Shown here: piece after piece, positions 30,401-33,784 of the stretch
How positions within the stretch are numbered: position 1 is the first letter of the stretch
Layout: the number at the start of each line of letters is the position of its first letter
Assembly (NCBI RefSeq): GCF_000003605.2
Contig: NW_003107099.1
Coordinates: forward strand, 268,231 to 302,014
Source: Saccoglossus kowalevskii
Lineage: Eukaryota > Hemichordata > Enteropneusta > Harrimaniidae
Length of the DNA stretch: 33,784 nucleotides
Reading direction: 5' to 3'
The notes under the pieces: model-generated
What the model was told of the DNA's origin: nothing
Database searches by the model: none
What the model saw: only the letters and a program-made list of their open reading frames with translations
Made by a program: the position numbers and the translations under genes

Positions 30401-31057
30401 GGCCACGTACTTTCCTTAGTTGACATGTTAAAGGGCAGTGGTCGTTGCATCACGCATGTGTGAGATATGGGTTTCATATAAACATAGATAGTGACTTTTG
30501 CGCAGACCTACGATGCAAACTGAAAGTTTACGAGTTACTTTGAAGATTAGAAGGTATCGAAAGAGTCGCCGGCGCTAATTGGTGCACGTTGCGCCCTGGT
30601 TAAAACTCGTACTCGTGATTTTCCTTGGAAAAATGCATTAGATTATGGGAAAATTGGTCATTATCATCACAAATTCTCCATGCACAGTTTACAACAGCAT
30701 ACATCGCGTTACGTAATATAAATACAGCCAGCTTTGTGTACAAGTACGTGTTGTTTGGGCCGTACCTGTTTATCACACAGCTGATGACACTGCCACTAAT
30801 TCCCGGTTGGCTCTTACACATGTACAGTTCTCAGTATCAAAAATGACATTATACAGCACAACAGATGAGTCTGAGTCGATAACAACTTGTTGTACAATCT
30901 TGACCACCCAATGAACATGACAACAGTCGGTTTCTCACAGCCTAACTGTGCTGCTAGTGTAATTACTCACCAGTGTGTCGTTCGAGCTGTTGTTGTTGCC
31001 CACAAACGCACCTAAACTCCCTGCAATGACGATGGTAGCGAGAACTACCGGAATCAT
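17926..31057 (-). CDS. Gene A: secreted CTLD-SPH-SPH protein (lectin fused to two pseudoproteases), 13-exon model
   Basis: Gene-level entry; exons are listed separately. The model joins 13 exons with compatible phases, giving 823 residues: signal peptide (1-29), linker (30-37), C-type lectin-like domain (about 38-161), first trypsin-fold domain (about 162-409), second trypsin-fold domain (about 409-665) and a C-terminal Cys-containing segment (666-823). What is seen: paired splice sites at every internal boundary, CTLD hallmarks (WIGL, four core Cys) and chymotrypsin-fold hallmarks (R-V/I-x-G activation site, WPW, CSG, LLY, GW, C191). Neither trypsin domain has the catalytic His or Ser, so protease activity is not expected. 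Likely role by family analogy: secreted recognition, adaptor or decoy protein in immunity or mucus. Function is inference. The last exon is the least certain part (a short alternative terminal exon exists at 19968-19975). Confidence 0.82.
18402..20738. other. Last intron of gene A (model)
   Basis: Contains the alternative terminal acceptor at 19976 but no other recognised exon. The 90-codon plus-strand frame 19198-19470 and the 111-codon frame 20442-20777 have no family motifs, and the latter overlaps a gene A exon. Confidence 0.4.
19968..19975 (-). CDS. Gene A alternative terminal exon (Gly-Gly-stop)
   Basis: A very good acceptor (pyrimidine-rich tract ending GTTTTCAG) sits at 19976. Joined in phase 1 to exon 12 it would add Gly-Gly and stop at once, giving a 667-residue protein ending just after SPH2. 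The acceptor is stronger than that of the 18401 exon, but only eight coding bases support it. An ATTAAA on the same strand near 19732 could serve 3'-end formation. It may be an alternative last exon, or a decoy site. Confidence 0.3.
20739..20895 (-). CDS. Gene A exon 12: SPH2 C-terminal part, Ser195 replaced by Val
   Basis: Acceptor CTCACAG, 157 nt, phase 0 in and 1 out, donor GTAACA. It opens GDVGSSLVCQ where active proteases have GDSGGPLVC: Ser195 is Val and Gly197-Pro198 are Ser-Ser. It continues GLWYLAGIASL, GSC (Cys220), SVYTRVTATRAWIDQTLQ, a good C-terminal trypsin helix. There is no stop before the donor, so at least one more exon follows. Confidence 0.87.
21473..21618 (-). CDS. Gene A exon 11: SPH2 Cys168-Cys182 region
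   Basis: Acceptor AATCATAG after a T-rich run, donor GTAAGT after GAG, 146 nt, phase 1 in and 0 out. It reads APYSNTLQQAD, IRCKF (Cys168), AEICASY (Cys182), VTGPCE (Cys191). Residue 189 is Gly, not Asp, so the trypsin pocket is not kept here. The fit on both ends (Gly-Asn-Ala junction upstream, GPCE|GDVG downstream) confirms the exon, though its sequence is the most divergent of this class. Confidence 0.85.
22248..22546 (-). CDS. Gene A exon 10: SPH2 middle part, Asp102 replaced by Asn
   Basis: Strong acceptor (a long T-rich tract ending TTTAG) and donor GTAAGT, 299 nt, phase 2 in and 1 out. It includes ISWNVGLLY at the Asp102 position (normally D-I/F-A-LL), so Asp102 is Asn. It also has SRVCLPNADSDDFF and GTECVITGWGKLND. 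With His57 and Ser195 also replaced, this domain has lost all three triad residues. Spacing is otherwise normal. Confidence 0.9.
22792..22960 (-). CDS. Gene A exon 9: SPH2 N-terminal part, His57 replaced by Arg
   Basis: Acceptor CCACAG, donor GTAAGT, 169 nt, phase 1 in and 2 out. Motifs in order: GPDICGRK (pro-region Cys), ENR|IVGGQ (intact trypsin-type activation site), GSWPWEVV, SHNCSGVIIDDHW, TAARC. The last motif is TAAHC in active enzymes, so His57 is Arg. The exon is nearly textbook otherwise. The closest relative in the window is the B-SPH2 first exon at 7758-7917 (VIVDEHY, IMTSAQC). Confidence 0.9.
22961..23760. other. Intron joining SPH1 to SPH2 in gene A
   Basis: 800 bp between phase-1 donor and phase-1 acceptor. 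No stop-plus-polyA arrangement, signal peptide exon or promoter motif was recognised here, which supports one transcript through both domains. Confidence 0.5.
23761..23911 (-). CDS. Gene A exon 8: SPH1 C-terminal part, Ser195 replaced by Gly
   Basis: Acceptor TTGACAG, 151 nt, phase 0 in and 1 out, donor GTGAGT. It begins GDGGGPLVC where active enzymes have GDSGGP, so Ser195 is Gly. The rest is well preserved: SRWYVAGL, Cys220 in RPDC, and the C-terminal helix NEWINQTI with an N-glycosylation sequon. The exon does not end in a stop; its donor and phase 1 end match the acceptor of the second module at 22960, giving HTGPDICG. That is the evidence that the two trypsin-fold domains belong to one transcript. 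Confidence 0.87.
24240..24600 (+). mobile_element. Possible LINE endonuclease-domain remnant
   Basis: Plus-strand frames, with shifts, read NINIVNYNVRVLK, then DFWDVLFLQQHRLN, later NDSKNRVIGNEI and NVYSPTAGSD. The order resembles the N-terminal half of LINE apurinic-type endonucleases (NxNxR, then D-I-hydrophobic-LQE-h-L, then S-R-I, then N-x-Y-P), with QQ where QE is normal. It is degenerate and lies in the intron before gene A exon 8. The call rests on spaced motifs only. Confidence 0.45.
25062..25192. mobile_element. Short MITE, 131 bp, TTAA-ended
   Basis: The ends are perfect over 12 bp (TTAAAGCGGGAG and CTCCCGCTTTAA) and continue as an imperfect inverted repeat through GTCGTC and CTGCGCGTGCG to about 30 bp. 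End sequence resembles the 290-bp family, but the interior is shorter and different, so it is probably a deletion derivative or sister family. It lies in the intron between gene A exons 7 and 8. Confidence 0.75.
25799..25926 (-). CDS. Gene A exon 7: SPH1 Cys168-Cys182 region
   Basis: Acceptor AATGTAG, donor GTAAAT after CAA, 128 nt, phase 1 in and 0 out. It reads QVDVLQEAI, then GHC (Cys168), ELCAIE (Cys182) and SNDTCQ, ending exactly before the active-site serine loop. The position equivalent to S1-pocket residue 189 is Asp, as in trypsin, so this domain keeps the trypsin-type pocket base although the catalytic serine is lost. Sequons NIT and NDT are present. Confidence 0.87.
26274..26563 (-). 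CDS. Gene A exon 6: SPH1 middle part, Asp102 retained
   Basis: Acceptor CTAACAG, donor GTAAGG, 290 nt, phase 2 in and 1 out. It encodes the first beta-barrel after His57 and the interdomain linker: VHVGTVSLSE, HSHYDSPWDIALLY with Asp102 retained, EFVRPVCLPP with the Cys that pairs with the pro-region Cys, and RQCVSVGW (Cys136 and the start of the second barrel). Length and motif spacing are normal for chymotrypsin-like proteins. Closest exon in the window is the B-SPH1 middle exon at 9042-9305 (VRPICLPP, FDPVG). Confidence 0.9.
26564..28572. other. Gene A intron between SPH1 exons a and b
   Basis: A 2-kb intron that starts from the GC-type donor after exon 5. Most is AT-rich with nothing recognised, apart from a GC-rich block at about 27460-27780. 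Confidence 0.5.
28573..28744 (-). CDS. Gene A exon 5: SPH1 N-terminal part, His57 replaced by Leu
   Basis: First exon of the first trypsin-fold module, phase 1 in and 2 out. It holds the pro-region Cys (PVQCGTR), an activation site SER|VIGAE, WPWQVSV, an N-glycosylation sequon at NHTCSG (Cys42) and TSALC, where active proteases have TAAHC. His57 is therefore Leu. The phase-correct 3' end is followed by GCAAGT, a GC-type donor; no GT donor keeps the phase, and the next exon's first base (C) completes an Ile codon. Acceptor CTACAG follows a pyrimidine-rich tract. Confidence 0.88.
29120..29199 (-). CDS. Gene A exon 4: C-type lectin-like domain, C-terminal part
   Basis: Acceptor CTTTCAG, donor GTATTT, 80 nt, phase 2 in and 1 out. 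The only frame that fits exon 3 reads DFQWKFTQC then RRRKFLCEIT. This is the standard end of a CTLD: Trp, third core Cys, basic run, then the FxCE motif with the fourth Cys. WND is replaced by QWKF, so the second Ca2+-binding motif is missing. The exon is too short to show as an open reading frame by itself. The final G joins GC of the next exon to make a Gly, and the chain runs directly into the first trypsin-fold domain. Confidence 0.85.
29484..29775 (-). CDS. Gene A exon 3: C-type lectin-like domain, main part
   Basis: Acceptor CGCAG at 29776-29780, donor GTGCGT after 29484, phase 1 in and 2 out. The translation carries the CTLD core: LPWYDAQSYC (helix 1 with the first core Cys), GGRLGQPST, the hallmark VYWIGLND, then LRWTDG and finally NDCVFT with the second core Cys. 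It is a short-form CTLD, lacking the extra N-terminal Cys pair. The carbohydrate/Ca2+ motifs EPN or QPD and WND are absent, so classical Ca2+-dependent sugar binding is not supported. Reading past the donor would hit a stop at 29411 and lose the C-terminal half of the fold; splicing to exon 4 restores a complete domain, which is why the donor is placed here. Confidence 0.85.
29973..29997 (-). CDS. Gene A exon 2: 25-nt microexon
   Basis: A T-rich tract ends in TTTAG just before 29997, and GTAACT follows 29973, leaving a 25-nt exon. Read from phase 0 it gives MGMRRSIA plus one base, and that single G completes the first Asp codon of the lectin exon. The exact phase repair (0 in, 1 out) is the reason for accepting so short an exon. 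It forms a short basic linker between signal peptide and lectin domain. A chance match is possible; RNA would decide. Confidence 0.62.
30428..30690 (+). mobile_element. MITE copy 3, right end decayed
   Basis: Begins TTAAAGGGCAGTGGTCGTTG and matches copy 1 through GCATGTG-TGAGATATGGGT, GACTTTTGCGCAGA, GGTATCGAAAGAGTCGCCGG and TGGGAAAATTGG. The right inverted repeat is largely lost after about 30688. It lies in intron 1 of gene A, in the same orientation as copy 1. Confidence 0.65.
30971..31057 (-). CDS. Gene A exon 1: signal peptide
   Basis: An ATG at 31057 opens 29 codons with a hydrophobic core (residues 2-19, rich in V, I, A, L, G), followed by an Asn/Ser-rich stretch NNNSSNDTL with N-glycosylation sequons. 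The exon ends in phase 0 at a good donor, GTGAGT. It reads as a signal peptide, although there is no basic N-terminal residue and an uncleaved anchor is possible. This start was chosen because it is the nearest ATG whose exon splices in frame to the lectin exons. No TATA box could be placed with confidence near it. Confidence 0.75.
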
Positions 31058-33240
31058 AGCTCACTGCAAGGTCTAAGTTTGCTGGAAATTATCACACGTG
31101 TTGAACTTTCCAGGTGGCCGCGATGAAAAAAAAACAAAAACACGTTTGCATACCACGCGTGCGCAAAGTACATGCGTAATAAGTTGCGTAATTTGCTACA
31201 TGAGAAATATCTGGCCATGCACACGCAGCTCCCCGACAAGAAAACAAACAAAATAAACACGTGTTTTTCTCCCACAAAAAATAGTTTGTTTTTTTAATCT
31301 TATATTCCTGCAAATTCATATTAGCGGTTATGTTAATGATAAAGCCAAATTAACTGTATTTCATCACCTACCCATTGCAGACAGCCAATTGATGGTGTAT
31401 GTGGTGAATTCAATACAAATGTTTCATTTACATTACCAGGCTTCTGACCATCATACAAAAAAAGTTTATAAAAAGTGGGGGGGGGGGTATCGTAAAGTGT
31501 TAAAGTGATAAGCCATCGAATATAGTTTTGTTCTTACGTTCACATTAGTAATCAAACAATTTGTTCGTTCTTTACATTATTAAAAAATAAAAACATATAT
31601 GAATATTAAAATAAAATATAAGAAATGATCTCTAGATTGTAATGAAGTGGATATTCAAACATGGCAAACCAACTGTTGTTATCGTGAAGTGCCGAATAGT
31701 GATAATATTAGCTTCAAAGCAGAAAGCCACATCGGCTTAACAATTTTAAAGTGTATGATATAGTATTGTATGGTACGATGACAACTTTAAAAGATGCCAT
31801 TTGCTTAGATCGTGGTACACACTACACTACCGTGGAAATATTCAGTCATGTTTGTAATATATGAAACTTTGGTAATAAAAACAAACTAATTATGAGCAAT
31901 TTCCTGCGAAATCTAGTGTCCAGATTACACACCATATATAGTCTTGTTTTGTGATTCTTTCTCGGGTAACCTGAACCAGAACTCATACATACTCAAGAAT
32001 GAACAACAATTAGCCATAGTCAACAACTATATTACTCGTTTGCATCTGTCTGATGCTGACATTTGAGAACAAAAACGGACAAGCATGTCAAGGACGGCCG
32101 CGGTGTCGTTGAAACAACAACAAAACACAAAACCCATATTGTACCAAATTTAACGAACTTTTGTATCAAAGATATGGGCGAGGACAATAAAAAAATGAGC
32201 GCCAATTTGTTACATGGAAACACAACAATATTCAAAGAAAACATCTTAATTACTATGTCTTATCCACCACAAACAGCAAGAACATTTGAAACAACTTGAC
32301 GTGTTGTCAGCAGAACATTCAGAATCAGATCCACTACAAAACAACTTAACGTACATCACTAACCTATCAAGTACCAAGTTCCTACCAAGTTGAAATGAAA
32401 TCGGTCTAGGCATGTACGAGAAGCCATTGGCGACGTGTTGGAATTTTGTATTTTGGTGTCTAAATTGTTGAGACAGGAATAGCTATCAGTCGGTCAAATA
32501 TCAACTACGCCATTTGGACAAATGTCGAGAAAACGAGAAACAAATTTACAAGTATAGGCAACTGGTAAAGTCGACCGATCCCACGTCAGACATATGTACC
32601 AAACTTGAAAACAAAAATCGGTATAGGCATGTCCGAGAATTTCCATCATATGGATAAGTCTAGGTAAACATTTATGAGACCGTCAAATATTCATACCACG
32701 TCTGAATGCCACTGTTTTTTGATTTTTGGCTAACATTCGACTTTTCAATTTACCAACAATATTCGTTACAATTTAACGCTGCATCCTCTATAGTGCCATA
32801 GTGGTCGCTCAACGCTCGCCGAACAAGCAATACGTCGTGTACGTCCCTTGAAACAAACGCCTAACGCGACGACATTCAAGCTGAAAATAAAATGAAAGGT
32901 GTGAACCGCCCTCGCTTTTGAACTCGTTGATGTTTATTTGACAACCATTAAATACATTTACTCTTGTCATCCACAGAGAATTTTTTAAAACAAACACTAG
33001 TTTGATATATTTTGTTCATTTTAAAAATGTGCCTACTTTGTATGCTTGAGTGTCATGTAATTGTTCAAAAAATTGCTGTTTTTATTAAAATAATAGACCA
33101 ATTATGCTGCAAGGGATGCTGTTGGCATGTTACCATGGAATTCTGGCTCCATGATTGTACAGAATACACCAATGAACATTCTCGTGCGATTTATGACCAA
33201 CTTTATGAAATAAATTAACAGTGGTCCGACATTGTTTTGT
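31058..33240. other. Region upstream of gene A, no gene recognised
   Basis: It should contain the gene A promoter and 5'UTR, but no element could be placed reliably; a TATAAA on the minus strand at about 31464-31469 is some 400 bp from the ATG. Around 32380-32430 and 32592-32640 an imperfect duplicate occurs (AATCGGT-TAGGCATGT-CGAGAA). No coding region supported. Confidence 0.4.
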
Positions 33241-33243
33241 ATA

Positions 33244-33784
33244 CAAGATAACTAGTACGCTAGCACTGTCTACCGATGTCAGTTTCCGTAACAAGATAAC
33301 TAGTACGCTTTCACTGTCTACCAATGTAAGTTTCCGTAACAAGATAACTAGTACGCTATCACTGTCTACCAATGTAAGTTTCCGTAACAAGATAACTAGT
33401 ACGCTATCACTGTCTACCAATGTAAGTTTCTGTAAGATAACTAGTACGCTATCACTGTCTACCGATGTCAGTTTCCGTAACAAGATAACTAGTACGCTAT
33501 CACTGTCTACCACTGTAAGTTTCTGTAAGATAACTAGTACGCTATCACTGTCTACCACTGTAAGTTTCCGTAAGATAACTAGTACGCTATCACTGTCTAC
33601 CACTGTAAGTTTCCGTAACAAGATAACTAGTACGCTATCACTGTCTACCAATGTAAGTTTCCGTAGGATAACTAGTACGCTACCACTGTCTACCACTGTA
33701 AGTTTCCGTAAGATAACTAGTACGCTATCACTGTCTACCAATGTAAGTTTCCGTAACAAGATAACTAGTACGCTATCATTGTCT
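33244..33784. repeat. 45/48-bp minisatellite, about 11 units, continuing past the window end
   Basis: Units contain GATAACTAGTACGCTATCAC and CTGTCTACCAATGTAAGTTT and differ by a 3-bp indel (CCGTAACAAG or CTGTAAG), giving 48 or 45 bp. Both lengths are multiples of three, so frames stay open through the array: on minus, a repeat RKLTLVDSDSVLVIL; on plus, ITSTLSLSTNVSFRNK. The minus frame continues without a stop to 33130. No start or exon evidence was found on either strand, so I treat it as a repeat. Confidence 0.9.

Overview
The window is eukaryotic genomic DNA, AT-rich, with small exons separated by long introns, decayed retroelements, MITEs and large minisatellites. Exon style, repeat content and protein families suggest a marine invertebrate; the species cannot be fixed from the sequence. 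There are no rRNA, tRNA or prokaryotic features.

The main content is two head-to-tail paralogous genes on the minus strand, reconstructed here exon by exon from splice sites and reading phase. Gene A (31057 down to about 17926) encodes a signal peptide, a C-type lectin-like domain (CTLD), two tandem chymotrypsin-fold domains (SPH1, SPH2) and probably a C-terminal six-cysteine domain of unknown type. Every junction is phase-compatible (87+25+292+80, then 172+290+128+151, then 169+299+146+157, then 476 nt; 823 codons plus stop). Each protease-like domain is a four-exon module entered in phase 1, with internal phases 2-1-0. Gene B (13359 down to 2381) has the same order (signal exon, CTLD, SPH1, SPH2), and A-SPH1/B-SPH1 and A-SPH2/B-SPH2 are the closest pairs, so the whole two-domain gene was duplicated.

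None of the four protease-like domains can be a normal serine protease. His57 is L, R, Q and Q; Ser195 is G, V, deleted and G; Asp102 is N in two. The structural cysteines and most zymogen-type activation sites are kept. Gene A therefore looks like a secreted lectin fused to two pseudoproteases. Gene B also has in-frame TGA at two conserved tryptophans (CTLD and SPH1) and an out-of-phase exon, yet its SPH2 exons are intact.

Layout: 1-2380, MITE copy and a LINE reverse transcriptase remnant. 2381-4166, last three exons of gene B. 4167-7757, an intron holding a 2.1 kb, 35-bp minisatellite. 7758-13359, rest of gene B, with a LINE 3' fragment between CTLD and SPH1. 13360-17925, intergenic: AT microsatellite, 32-bp minisatellite with a 223-bp higher-order repeat, LINE and Copia remnants, MITE. 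17926-31057, gene A, with MITEs and a LINE endonuclease-like remnant in introns. 31058-33240, no gene recognised. 33244-33784, a 45/48-bp minisatellite running off the window end and open in frame on both strands.
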